The notes beneath the pieces were generated by a model. It made no database searches and was not told the origin of the DNA. It worked only from the letters and a program-made list of their open reading frames with translations. A program made the translations under genes and the position numbers. This document shows positions 9,356 through 17,378 of a DNA stretch of 64,000 nt, piece after piece. This DNA comes from Pseudomonas sp. BSw22131 (GTDB taxonomy: Bacteria > Pseudomonadota > Gammaproteobacteria > Pseudomonadales > Pseudomonadaceae), in the NCBI RefSeq assembly GCF_026810445.1, contig NZ_CP113949.1:2976001-3040000 (forward strand), read 5' to 3'. The first letter of the stretch is position 1. Each line of letters starts with the position of its first letter.

Positions 9356-9750
9356 TCACTCCTGCGGTGCGTATTGCATCTCGCCGTTGCCGAATGACCA
9401 GTCTTCACGTTTGACATCCAACAGGCTGATCCGGACGTTCTGCTGGCTGATGCCAGTGCGCGCATGCACGCCTTAGGCTACCGCTTTGTAAAAAAAGCCT
9501 TTTTCACCTCCACGCTGCGACCGGCGTTCCAGGTGATCTGAATGAAAATGATGCCAGGGGTGTAGGAGATGCCCAAGTAACCCTCTGCTGGGTACACCAG
9601 TTCGTCGTTGGCGTGGCGATTGATAATCTGGAATTTATCGTGCATGGGTACGTTGGCTGTGCTCAGCATGGCGTCATAAACCACCTCACTGATTGCCGTC
9701 ACGTGGGCCGCCGGCGTGTCAGCGGCAAGGTCGATACGGGCGAGTGGCAT
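9356..9750 (-). pseudogene. Tautomerase-family (4-OT-like) protein, frameshift plus stop
   Basis: The start MPLARIDLAAD at 9750 leaves the catalytic Pro-2 of the tautomerase superfamily after methionine removal. The first frame runs to VEVKKAFFTKR and stops at 9478. The rest of the family sequence (GVHARTGISQQNVRISLLDV then KREDWSFGNGEMQYAPQE) is in another frame down to a TGA at 9356. The shift lies at the AAAAAAA run near 9490. A TAA also interrupts the second frame, between YKAVA and GVHARTG. Two lesions make a functional product unlikely. Confidence 0.8.
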
Positions 9751-9908
9751 GGCAAAAAACCTGGTGACGAGAACGTTCTTAAACCTAGGCCCAATGACAC
9801 GACCCGGCAAGTGCTTTTGCCGCCGCCACCGAACTCCTCAGCCTGAACAGGATCACTTACACACCGCTTCACCCGATTCCTCTCCTCTGCCTCCACAGGA
9901 AAAGCCCC

Positions 9909-10904
9909 ATGAGCCTGAAAGACAAAATCATCGGCCACCTCGGCTTTGGCGCCGCTCCACTCGGCAACATGTTCCGTGACATCAGCGAAGAAGAAGCCCT
10001 CGCAACGGTCCACGCCGCCTGGGAACAAGGCATCCGTTACTTCGACACCGCGCCCGTGTACGGCGCCGGTCTATCCGAGCAGCGTCTGGGCGCTGCGCTG
10101 GCAGGGCATGCACGCGATGAATACACCTTGAGCACCAAAGTCGGCCGGCTCATCTCGGATGAAAAGGACAGTGGCGCACGCAGCGGACCATTCAGCCACG
10201 GCCTGACCAACAAGATCCTGACCGACTACTCCGCCGACGCCACCCTGCGCTCAATCGAGAGCAGCCTTGAACGCCTGCGCACTGACCGGCTGGACATCGT
10301 CTTCGTTCACGATGTGGCGCAGGACGCCCATGGCGATGAATGGATCGAGCATTTCAATGTGGCGCGCAAAGGCGCCTTCCGCACACTCGCCAGCCTCAAG
10401 GAACAAGGCGTGATCAAAGCCTGGGGTTTGGGCGTGAATCGCGTGGAGCCGTGCGAATTGACTCTGGATCTGACCGAAGCACAGCCGGACGGTTTTCTGC
10501 TGGCCGGGCGGTACACGCTTCTGGACCACGATCAGCCGCTGCAACATCTGTTTGCCAAGGCCAGGGAAGCCAGCGCCGAATTTGTGGTGGGCGGCCCTTA
10601 CAGTTCGGGCGTGTTGGTGGGTGGCAAGCATTTCGAGTACCAGGAAGCGTCCCAGGCGATGCTGGATAAAGTGGCGCACATTCAGGAAATCGCTCGTCAG
10701 TACCAGGTCGATATCAAATCTGCTGCGTTGCAGTTCGCCCTTGCCAATCCACTGGTTGCCGCAGTGATCCCGGGAGCCAGCCGCCCTTCCCGGATCGTCG
10801 AGGACGTCCAGGCGCTCAATGCGCAAGTACCGGACGGCTTCTGGCAAGCGATGCGCGACCAGGGCTTCATCGCCGCGCAGGCACCGCTGCCGTTCAAGGA
10901 CTGA
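9909..10904 (+). CDS. Aldo/keto reductase (aldose or pyridoxal 4-dehydrogenase type)
   Basis: The 331-residue TIM-barrel oxidoreductase starts at MSLKDKIIGHLGFGAAPLGN with an AGGA ribosome site. The catalytic tetrad is visible: Asp and Tyr in YFDTAPVYGAGLSEQRLG, Lys in LSTKVGR and His in FVHDV. The C-terminal NADP loop is AAVIPGASRP. The family oxidises or reduces sugars such as L-fucose or D-threo-aldoses, and pyridoxal. The length is full. The gene stands alone, so the substrate is not indicated by context. Confidence 0.85.
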   Translation: MSLKDKIIGHLGFGAAPLGNMFRDISEEEALATVHAAWEQGIRYFDTAPVYGAGLSEQRLGAALAGHARDEYTLSTKVGRLISDEKDSGARSGPFSHGLTNKILTDYSADATLRSIESSLERLRTDRLDIVFVHDVAQDAHGDEWIEHFNVARKGAFRTLASLKEQGVIKAWGLGVNRVEPCELTLDLTEAQPDGFLLAGRYTLLDHDQPLQHLFAKAREASAEFVVGGPYSSGVLVGGKHFEYQEASQAMLDKVAHIQEIARQYQVDIKSAALQFALANPLVAAVIPGASRPSRIVEDVQALNAQVPDGFWQAMRDQGFIAAQAPLPFKD

Positions 10905-10930
10905 TCGCTGCTGTGCACGCCTCGCTGCCA

Positions 10931-10995
10931 CGCGAACGAATTCGCGCCTACAGGGCGTACACCGACTCTGTAGGAGCAAACCTGTTGGCGAGGCG
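10931..10995. repeat. REPIN-like inverted pair
   Basis: Two opposed REP half-sites: CGAACGAATTCGCGCCTACAG on the left and CTGTAGGAGCAAACCTG on the right. The arrangement is that of Pseudomonas REPINs in intergenic DNA, here between the aldo/keto reductase and the DUF1989 gene. Confidence 0.65.
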
Positions 10996-11047
10996 TCTTC
11001 ATGGACTGAACCAATCCAGACGCCACGCGAATGAACCCGCGTCGCGA

Positions 11048-11896
11048 TTATTCCCAATCCGCCTTGGCGATGTGCAGCCCATGGAGGCCGTTGTAGGCGG
11101 CGCGTTTGGGCGATTCCCAGCCCTCGAGCAACGCGATGTCCACATCGTATATTTCAACCCCCAATGGCCGGCATACCCTTAGAGGGTCCTTCGCATCGGG
11201 GCCCCACATCGGCAGCGACAAGTCCCCCCCAGGGCAGGTCGACAGCGCACAGAGCAGATCGATCTCGGCGAAGAACTCCAGGTAATCCCCCTTCTGTGCC
11301 GGGCACGCCTTCATGAAATACATGTCGTCGTGGTTCAAGCCGGTGCATTGAAAGATGTTCAGCACATCGTGCACGTCAAACTCGGTCAGGCCGTAGGGCA
11401 GCACGGCGCGGGTCAGATTTGAATGGCAGTGATGATGAAAGTCTTCGCCGGTGAGCATTTTGTTGACGTAAGGATCGCAGCGTGTGCCGAGCAGATCGTG
11501 CAGCCGGCCGCCGTGTTCGTCGATGCCATAGCTGGCCAGACTGTCGTCGGTGATGGTGACCATCGGCCGCAAAAAAGGCAGGTTCGACCACAGGCGATCG
11601 TGGGTAGTGACGTGCGCGCCCTGAAGCTGACGGGTCCGCGATGCCCACATACGCTCGCGCGGATCATCGGCGCTCCAGACGTTGAAATCCCCCACTTGCG
11701 GCCCGATCGGTGTGGTGACACGAAACACTTGCCCGGCCTTGACCTTCCACGCTCGACCGGTGCGTATCGGCACCTCGAACTGCTCAACCAGCGTTCGGCC
11801 ATCCCGGTGGTCGCGGATTCGCTCATAGAACGCCTTGTCGACCTGCAACGCAGCGCCTTTGCTGACCTGGTAAGCGGCTGGGTAATCTTTGTACAT
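11048..11896 (-). CDS. DUF1989 / urea-carboxylase-associated family protein
   Basis: The protein has 282 residues from the ATG at 11896. An ATG three codons upstream abuts the GAGAGG ribosome site too closely to be the start. It is rich in metal-ligand-like residues (DFHHHCHSN, GDFNVW, CDPYVNKML, NIFQCTGLNHDD), a pattern of the DUF1989 cupin-like family. Members occur beside urea-amidolyase and other carboxylase or catabolic genes, but no defined reaction is established. It is transcribed in the same direction as the moc-like operon, separated from it by 466 bases of repeats. A role in that pathway is only suggested by position. Confidence 0.8.
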   Translation of the reverse strand: MYKDYPAAYQVSKGAALQVDKAFYERIRDHRDGRTLVEQFEVPIRTGRAWKVKAGQVFRVTTPIGPQVGDFNVWSADDPRERMWASRTRQLQGAHVTTHDRLWSNLPFLRPMVTITDDSLASYGIDEHGGRLHDLLGTRCDPYVNKMLTGEDFHHHCHSNLTRAVLPYGLTEFDVHDVLNIFQCTGLNHDDMYFMKACPAQKGDYLEFFAEIDLLCALSTCPGGDLSLPMWGPDAKDPLRVCRPLGVEIYDVDIALLEGWESPKRAAYNGLHGLHIAKADWE

Positions 11897-12362
11897 GGAG
11901 CACATCCTCTCGGTATTCGGTCCAGTGGGCGGGGCTTGGGTACGTCAAGGCAGCACAGGGCATGCCAACCGCGTCGTCGGCGCGTGAACATGCCTAACCG
12001 CATCGCGGCCTCGCTCAGGCTCGTCAACTCCTACACCGGCAGGCGTTTGACCCATAACCGCGATCAAACCCCAGCAACGCCGCAAATCCCTGCAAAGGCA
12101 CACCAGCAACGCCACAAATGTATGCAATACCGCACCCGCAACGCCGCAAATAACTGTAGGAGCGCACGAGCAACGCGAGGCCGCGATGGGGCGCGCAGCG
12201 GCCCTGAAACCAGACGCCTGCGTTGCACCTGAACCACCCCATGCGCAATGTTCGCAGCCGCTGCGCGCCAGATCGCGAGCAAGATCCCTCCCACAGGTTT
12301 CATTGCAGCCCTTGGCTTTTTGTTGGCACGCCGAATGCCGCCCGTGAGCAACCTCGGCCGTG
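11897..12362. repeat. Repeat-rich intergenic region (REP family and 32-bp periodic repeat)
   Basis: No gene is supported. Bases 12154-12205 hold a REP-like unit (CTGTAGGAGCG... CGAGGCCGCGATGGGGCGCG) whose inverse recurs at 17291-17343. A core close to CCRGCAACGCCGCAAAT starts at 12071, 12103 and 12136, giving a 32/33-base periodicity over three copies. Bases 12270-12300 carry another unit, GATCGCGAGCAAGATCCCTC, that is also seen near 21700. Confidence 0.6.
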
Positions 12363-13193
12363 TTACGGGTGCAACTCCCGCCATACTTCACGAATACTGT
12401 CTTTCATCAACAACGCTTCCTGCCAGCGGTCGGTGATGTCGCGGCCATGACGGTCGGTGATTGCGTAAGGCGGCGGGCCGAGTTCACAGGTAAATGAAAG
12501 GCTGCCCGACACCTGATCGCGCTGCAGCCAGTCGGCAATTCCCAAACGCCACCAACTCATGAACACATCGACCCATGGCCGGTGCTGCGCGAAGGTGATC
12601 GGCACCTGCACCTGCTCGCAACTGGCGACGCGGCCATGCATGCCCCAGCTGTTGCGCAGAATGGTTTCGATGTGGGCCTGATCATCCTCACCCGGAGGCA
12701 GCGGCATCTCGCGCCCGACCACGTAATGGGACAAATCCGCCAGCAATTTCAGGTCTGGCATTTCAGCCAGGATGTCCAGGGTGAACAACAGATCGCTGGT
12801 CAGCCGATAACGATGGGTTTCCAGCAACACCGGAAAATCCACCTGCTCGGCCAGCCGCTGCCATCCCTCGATCAGCGTGATCGCCTCCTTGAGCGCGCGC
12901 GGGCGGATGTCCGCTTGCAGCGTCAGGTGATGGCAGCCGAATTCACTGGCGATATCCAGCGCAGGTTTCAGGTCGTCGATGGTTTTCGGGAATAACTGCC
13001 CCTCTATTTGCAGCCCCAGTGAATGAGCGACGCGAGAGAGCTTTCGCGCCTCATCCTTCTGCCAAAAATGATCGGTGACGCCGTCGAACCCGGCTTCAGC
13101 GATCTGCTCCAGCTGCTGCTCAAGCGACAACGGCGACTGGCCCTGGGCATCAAGCATCGCCCACAACGATTGAAACACCACGAACTCACGCAT
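12363..13193 (-). CDS. TIM-barrel sugar phosphate isomerase/epimerase family (MocC/IolE-like)
   Basis: The 276-residue protein starts at MREFVVFQSLWAMLDAQ, with GAGGCGAAC directly upstream. Its ATG lies inside the last codons of the oxidoreductase gene (8-base overlap), so the two are translationally coupled. It has the xylose-isomerase-like AP endonuclease fold: metal-ligand acidic residues recur at strand ends (GFDGVTDHFW, HHLTLQAD, VLLETHRYR, KLLADLSHYVV, FTCELGPPPY). Relatives include MocC and IolE, which act in rhizopine and inositol catabolism, and assorted sugar isomerases. Given the neighbours, a cyclitol or sugar isomerase/dehydratase role is likely. Confidence 0.75.
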   Translation of the reverse strand: MREFVVFQSLWAMLDAQGQSPLSLEQQLEQIAEAGFDGVTDHFWQKDEARKLSRVAHSLGLQIEGQLFPKTIDDLKPALDIASEFGCHHLTLQADIRPRALKEAITLIEGWQRLAEQVDFPVLLETHRYRLTSDLLFTLDILAEMPDLKLLADLSHYVVGREMPLPPGEDDQAHIETILRNSWGMHGRVASCEQVQVPITFAQHRPWVDVFMSWWRLGIADWLQRDQVSGSLSFTCELGPPPYAITDRHGRDITDRWQEALLMKDSIREVWRELHP

Positions 13194-14436
13194 GTTCGCC
13201 TCGCAAAAGTTGCTTGAGCCCAACCTCCGGATCGGCCAGCGCCTCGGGCGATACGCTGATGCCGCTTTCGATCAAGCGTTCGCAGACTTTGATGTCCTTG
13301 GCGACGCTGTTGCCCTGCCCCCAACCGCTAGCGCCGGCCACACAGCCTTGTGGATCGAGGTACAGCAACAGAAAGCCGCCGCCTTTGACCGCTCGTTCGA
13401 CGATCAATGCGTCAGGCGACATCGCGCCCACCGTTTGCAGGCCGTACTCATAATGATCGGACCAGAACCCCGGCGTCGTGCTGAACGGCAGTTGCTGGCC
13501 CAACATGTTGAGCGCCGCCAGACGTCCCTGGGTTTCGGCATTGCGCCAGGTTTCCTGCCGCTGGAACTGCCCAAGCGCGTTCTGAAACTCGCACACATCA
13601 CCGGCCGCATAAATGTCTGGCGCGCTGGTCTGCAGATAACGGTCAACCTTCACGCCGCTGCCGGTTGCAAGCCCGGCATCGCACGCAAGCTGCACGTTGG
13701 GCTGCATGCCAATGCCCACCAGCATGACGTCGCACGTCAGTGTTTCGCCGCTGGCAAGCGTCAGCGACTGTACGGCGTGATCGCCCTGCACGCTCTCGAT
13801 GACGGCGCTCAAATGCACCCTCACACCCTTGCGCCGATGCAGCGTCAACAGCTCGGCTGACAGTCGTTCATGCAACGCACGGGCGGCCAGACGCGAACCC
13901 GCCTCGATCACCTCGACCTCGCAACCTTGTTCACGGGCGGTTGCCGCCACTTCCAGTCCGATGAAACCGCCACCTACAATCACCAGCCGTGTGCCGGGCC
14001 GCAGTACCGATTGCAACCGCAGGGCGTCATCGACCGTGCGCAAGTAATGGACGTTGCTCGACTGCCCCGCCTCAATCACGAGGATGCGCGAACTGCCACC
14101 GGTCGCCAGCAGCAACTTGGAGTACTCCAGCGACAGGCCATTGCTCAGCACCACCTGATGCTCCAGCGGCACGACGCTGAGCACCCGCACGCCAGACCTG
14201 TGCTCGATGTTCAACGTGATCAGCCGGGCTTCGTCAAACAGGCTGCACCCCTGCAACGACGACTCCCCCTTGAGCAGCGCCTTGGACAGCGGTGGACGCT
14301 CATAAGGCAGGTGCACCTCGTCGCCGATCAACACGATGCGCCCGGCGAACCCGGCCTCGCGCAGGGTCAGCGCCGCACGTCCACCCGCATGCCCGGCACC
14401 GATGATGACCATGGGCTGGATCACGCTGGCATCCAT
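13186..14436 (-). CDS. FAD-dependent ferredoxin reductase (MocF-like)
   Basis: The 416-residue start at MDASVIQPMVIIGAGHAGGR lies 14 bases after the Rieske gene stop. It has the layout of oxygenase-coupled rubredoxin/ferredoxin reductases: an FAD GxGxxG (IIGAGHAGGRAAL), an NAD GxGxxG (LVIVGGGFIGLEVAA), the FAD-ring motif DIYAAGDVCEF and a C-terminal reductase domain (VGAMSPDALIVERAVKGG). It should pass electrons from NAD(P)H to the adjacent Rieske ferredoxin. MocF of rhizopine-degrading rhizobia belongs to this family. A longer open frame upstream was rejected because it overlaps the Rieske gene. Confidence 0.85.
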   Translation of the reverse strand: MDASVIQPMVIIGAGHAGGRAALTLREAGFAGRIVLIGDEVHLPYERPPLSKALLKGESSLQGCSLFDEARLITLNIEHRSGVRVLSVVPLEHQVVLSNGLSLEYSKLLLATGGSSRILVIEAGQSSNVHYLRTVDDALRLQSVLRPGTRLVIVGGGFIGLEVAATAREQGCEVEVIEAGSRLAARALHERLSAELLTLHRRKGVRVHLSAVIESVQGDHAVQSLTLASGETLTCDVMLVGIGMQPNVQLACDAGLATGSGVKVDRYLQTSAPDIYAAGDVCEFQNALGQFQRQETWRNAETQGRLAALNMLGQQLPFSTTPGFWSDHYEYGLQTVGAMSPDALIVERAVKGGGFLLLYLDPQGCVAGASGWGQGNSVAKDIKVCERLIESGISVSPEALADPEVGLKQLLRGEHA

Positions 14437-14450
14437 GTGCCCTGCACCGC

Positions 14451-14780
14451 TCACGCGCTTGCTCCTGAAGTGTCGAGCAGCACCTTGCCCGCCTCGATTT
14501 TTACCGGGTAAGTGCGCAGGTTCACGCAGACCGGCGCACCTTTGGCCTGTCCGGTGCGGTAGTCGAAGCGGCCGTTGTGCTTGGGGCACTCGATGATGAA
14601 ATCCATCACCAGCCCGTCCGCCAGGTGGATTTTCTCGTGAGTGCACAGCCCGTCCGTGGCGAAGTAATCGCTGTCGGCAGAGCGGTACACGGCATAGGTT
14701 TTGTCCTGATGATCGAAGCGGATAACGTCTTCTTCGTCGATGTCATCCACGCGGCAAACTTCAACCCATTGATCGCTCAT
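14451..14780 (-). CDS. Rieske [2Fe-2S] ferredoxin (MocE-like)
   Basis: The 109-residue protein has the complete Rieske ligand set: C46-T-H48 in GLCTHEKIHL and C65-P-K-H68 in ECPKHNGRFD. It is short and soluble, like the stand-alone Rieske ferredoxins of aromatic-ring and MocE systems. It should shuttle single electrons from the FAD reductase encoded downstream to the membrane desaturase-like oxygenase encoded upstream. Gene order (oxygenase, ferredoxin, reductase) and tight spacing support one electron-transfer chain. Confidence 0.9.
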   Translation of the reverse strand: MSDQWVEVCRVDDIDEEDVIRFDHQDKTYAVYRSADSDYFATDGLCTHEKIHLADGLVMDFIIECPKHNGRFDYRTGQAKGAPVCVNLRTYPVKIEAGKVLLDTSGASA

Positions 14781-14838
14781 GGTTGTTCTCTCTTGTTATG
14801 GAACGCTTGTTACGGAATGCGGCGGTTTCTGGAGATCT

Positions 14839-15936
14839 TTAACCGAACACGGACTGCGCGGGTTCAGCCGACGCTGTTGTGGGTGTTTCAGGCTCTTTGA
14901 CCGGGCGCTTGATGAAGTAGGTCGGGTCTTTACGTTGTTTCAACAGCGCCGGAATGATTTCCCGGTACGCCTCGATCACACTTTTATAAGGAGGGGGGCA
15001 ATCGGCTTTTATTTCTTCATGAAGTTGCGCCAGTGAGTAATACGGCACCATCGGGAACATGTGATGTTCCAGGTGGTAGTTCATGTCCGAATAGAAAAAG
15101 CGAAACACCGGGTTCATGTAGATCGTGCGGCAGTTCTTGCGGTGGTCCAGTTCATCCTCCGCCAGGCCCACGTGCTGTGTAAGACCGAAGATATAGCTCA
15201 GCCAGCCGCCGTACAGCGTCGGCAGCAGCACGAACATCAGCGGCAGCCATGTGTGAAAGTACACCGCGCTGACAATGACCAGCCCATTGATTGCCAGCCA
15301 GATACGTGCGGTGCGGTAGACCTTCGGCCACTCCGATTCTGGAATGAAGGTTCTTTCTTCAGCATTGATCTTGCCGGCCGCGTGCAGGAACAGCGCCTTG
15401 AAGATGCCGTACACATGGGGCAGCGAGAACAGCTTGAGCAACATCATCCCCAGGCGCGGCGGGCGCGGCTCGACGATTTCCGGATCACGCCCCACGATGA
15501 TGGTGTCGGTGTGGTGCCGCGCGTGGCTCCAGCGCCAGACCTGCGGTTCGTACATGACCATGAAGCAGGCGAGCTGGTAGACGGCATCGTTCATCCAGCG
15601 GGTCTTGAACGCCGTGCCATGCCCCGTTTCATGCCAGCGCGAGTTGGCGGCGGTGCCGTACAGCAAGCCGTAGACGAAGAAGAACGGCGCGCACGCCACG
15701 CTTCCCCAGAACACATACCCGCCAATGCCACAGGCGATCATCCCGATCAGCCAGATGGCCGTGTCGCGCAGCGCCCGTGCGTCGTTGCGCTGCATCAGTT
15801 CCTTCATGCGTTTGCGCGGCACTGCGCACTGATACCAGGTCGCGTTGGCAAGGCCGGCCTCCACTGCGCCTTGCGCCTGATCACCGGTCAAACTGTAATC
15901 TCGACCACGGGATGGATCGAACGGGATTTGGGACAT
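14839..15936 (-). CDS. Membrane fatty-acid-desaturase-like di-iron oxygenase (MocD-like)
   Basis: The 365-residue start is MSQIPFDPSRGRDYSLTGDQ, with AGGAGAA eight bases upstream. The three histidine boxes of membrane di-iron desaturases/hydroxylases are intact: HETGH (102-106), HARHH (138-142) and HLEHH (288-292). Hydrophobic helices lie around residues 60-95 and 220-250. MocD of the rhizopine pathway belongs here and, with MocE and MocF, is implicated in removing the O-methyl group of 3-O-methyl-scyllo-inosamine. Being first in the operon behind a palindromic operator suggests substrate-induced expression. The substrate in this strain is unknown. Confidence 0.85.
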   Translation of the reverse strand: MSQIPFDPSRGRDYSLTGDQAQGAVEAGLANATWYQCAVPRKRMKELMQRNDARALRDTAIWLIGMIACGIGGYVFWGSVACAPFFFVYGLLYGTAANSRWHETGHGTAFKTRWMNDAVYQLACFMVMYEPQVWRWSHARHHTDTIIVGRDPEIVEPRPPRLGMMLLKLFSLPHVYGIFKALFLHAAGKINAEERTFIPESEWPKVYRTARIWLAINGLVIVSAVYFHTWLPLMFVLLPTLYGGWLSYIFGLTQHVGLAEDELDHRKNCRTIYMNPVFRFFYSDMNYHLEHHMFPMVPYYSLAQLHEEIKADCPPPYKSVIEAYREIIPALLKQRKDPTYFIKRPVKEPETPTTASAEPAQSVFG

Positions 15937-16071
15937 TGTTGTTGTTCTCCTGATCTCCAGCATCAACTGACAGTGTCAGGCGCAGACCTTTGAAGTGCGC
16001 GGCCCGGTTCACTGACGACAGCAAAAATATAGAGAGCGCAGGCAGGGCTCACAACGGCTGGAAAGTATTCT

Positions 16072-16120
16072 CTATCAAGCTATCATCCAGCGCTGACAGC
16101 CCTTGATAGTTTTCTATCAA
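16072..16120. promoter_or_regulatory. Candidate LacI-family operator, CTATCAA repeats
   Basis: TTGATAGTTTTCTATCAA at 16103-16120 is a perfect inverted repeat (7-base arms, 4-base centre). Two further CTATCAA/CTATCAT copies lie at 16072-16078 and 16080-16086. The site is in the divergent gap between the MocD-like gene and a LacI-family regulator, which makes it the obvious operator for that regulator. Confidence 0.6.
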
Positions 16121-16212
16121 AGGCTTTGCGGTCCTCTCCAGCGGTGTATGAATGCGCGTCTGGCATGTGTTCAACCGGTCAACCACAAGTGGTGCCTTGT
16201 TTATGAAACGCC

Positions 16213-17271
16213 ATGAGTAAACCACCCGCTCTTTCGACAAAACGCCCGACCATTTCCACGGTGGCAAGGCAGGCGAAACTCAGCGTTGCAACCGTTGACC
16301 GGGTGCTGAACGCACGCGCCCCGGTTAATCCGGACACCGCGCAAAAGGTGTACGAGGCCGCTGAAGCGGTCGGTTATTTTGCCGCTCGCCTGATCTCGCA
16401 ACGCATCAACGATAAGAAACCGGTCTGGCACTTCGGCTTTTTGCTGTTGGGCACGTCGCAGACGTTTTACAGCAGCCTGAGTCAGGCCATCGTCGATCAG
16501 GCCAGGCTCACGCGCAGTGCCCATATCACCTGCCACGTCGAGCTGATCCACGACCGCTCGCCGCAGTCCATTGCCACGCAGATTCATCAGCTGGCAGAAC
16601 GGTGCCAGTGCCTGGCATTGGTGAGTTTCGAGCACCCGCTGATCCTCGACGCCATCGAGGCCGTGCGCTTGAAGGGCGTGCGCGTGGTGTCATTGCTCAC
16701 TGACTTGCCTACTCGCGAGCCCGGGGCCTATGTGGGCGTCGATAACTACGAAGTCGGCCGCACCGCCGGTTGGCTGATCGCCCACGGGGCAAGAGCCACT
16801 AGCGGTTCAGTGGCGTTGATGCTGGGCGGGCACCGCTTTCTGGGGCATGAAAAGCGCGAGGCCGGCCTGCGCAGTTTTTTCGAAGAAAAAGCCCCGGGGT
16901 TTCGCGTTCTGCCCACAGTCATCACCATGGACAATGGCGCCGTCACCGAGGAAGCCACGCTTGAGCTGCTGGCACGGCATGCCGACCTGTGCGGCGTGTA
17001 CCTCGCAGGTGGCGGCGTTGAAGGGGTGGTCAGCGCGCTGGCCGCGACACCTGATCGCCCGCACATGAGCGTGATTCTGCAAGAGTCGACGCAGGAAACC
17101 CGCCAGGCAATGCGCAAGGGATTGGTGACACTGGTCATCGACTCGCAGCCTGTGCTGCTCGCTCAGGCACTGATCGAGTTGATGCAGGCCCTGCCGACTG
17201 CCGACGCCATCGATCCGCAGCGGCACCGGGTGTTTGTGCCGATGCAGATCGTCACGCCGGAGAATTTTTGA
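16213..17271 (+). CDS. LacI-family transcriptional regulator (divergent from moc-like operon)
   Basis: The 352-residue protein has an N-terminal helix-turn-helix, PTISTVARQAKLSVATVDRV, a LacI-type hinge, and a periplasmic-binding-protein-like sensor domain (YVGVDNYEVGRTAGWLI, VALMLGGHRFLGHEKREAG). The sensor resembles sugar-binding proteins of the cyclitol/ribose type, so the effector is likely a sugar or cyclitol. It is divergent from the MocD-like gene across a 276-base gap with CTATCAA inverted repeats and probably represses that operon. The ribosome site is weak. Confidence 0.85.
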   Translation: MSKPPALSTKRPTISTVARQAKLSVATVDRVLNARAPVNPDTAQKVYEAAEAVGYFAARLISQRINDKKPVWHFGFLLLGTSQTFYSSLSQAIVDQARLTRSAHITCHVELIHDRSPQSIATQIHQLAERCQCLALVSFEHPLILDAIEAVRLKGVRVVSLLTDLPTREPGAYVGVDNYEVGRTAGWLIAHGARATSGSVALMLGGHRFLGHEKREAGLRSFFEEKAPGFRVLPTVITMDNGAVTEEATLELLARHADLCGVYLAGGGVEGVVSALAATPDRPHMSVILQESTQETRQAMRKGLVTLVIDSQPVLLAQALIELMQALPTADAIDPQRHRVFVPMQIVTPENF

Positions 17272-17290
17272 AGCGTGTTAGCGGGACCGG

Positions 17291-17343
17291 GGCCGCTGCG
17301 CGCCCCATCGCGGCCTCGCCCAGGCCCGTCAGCGCCTACAGGG
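17291..17343. repeat. REP-like repeat unit, inverse copy
   Basis: GGCCGCTGCGCGCCCCATCG followed by CGGCCTCGCC and CGCCTACAGGG. This is the reverse complement family member of the unit at 12154-12205. It lies between convergent genes. Confidence 0.6.
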
Positions 17344-17378
17344 TGTTGCGGCGTTTGTTAGATTCGATTCGCCGCCCA

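Noticed and set aside
12071..12152. Three regularly spaced short repeats as a possible CRISPR array
   Set aside because: The conserved core is only about 16 bases, the intervening sequences are themselves similar, and no cas genes are nearby.
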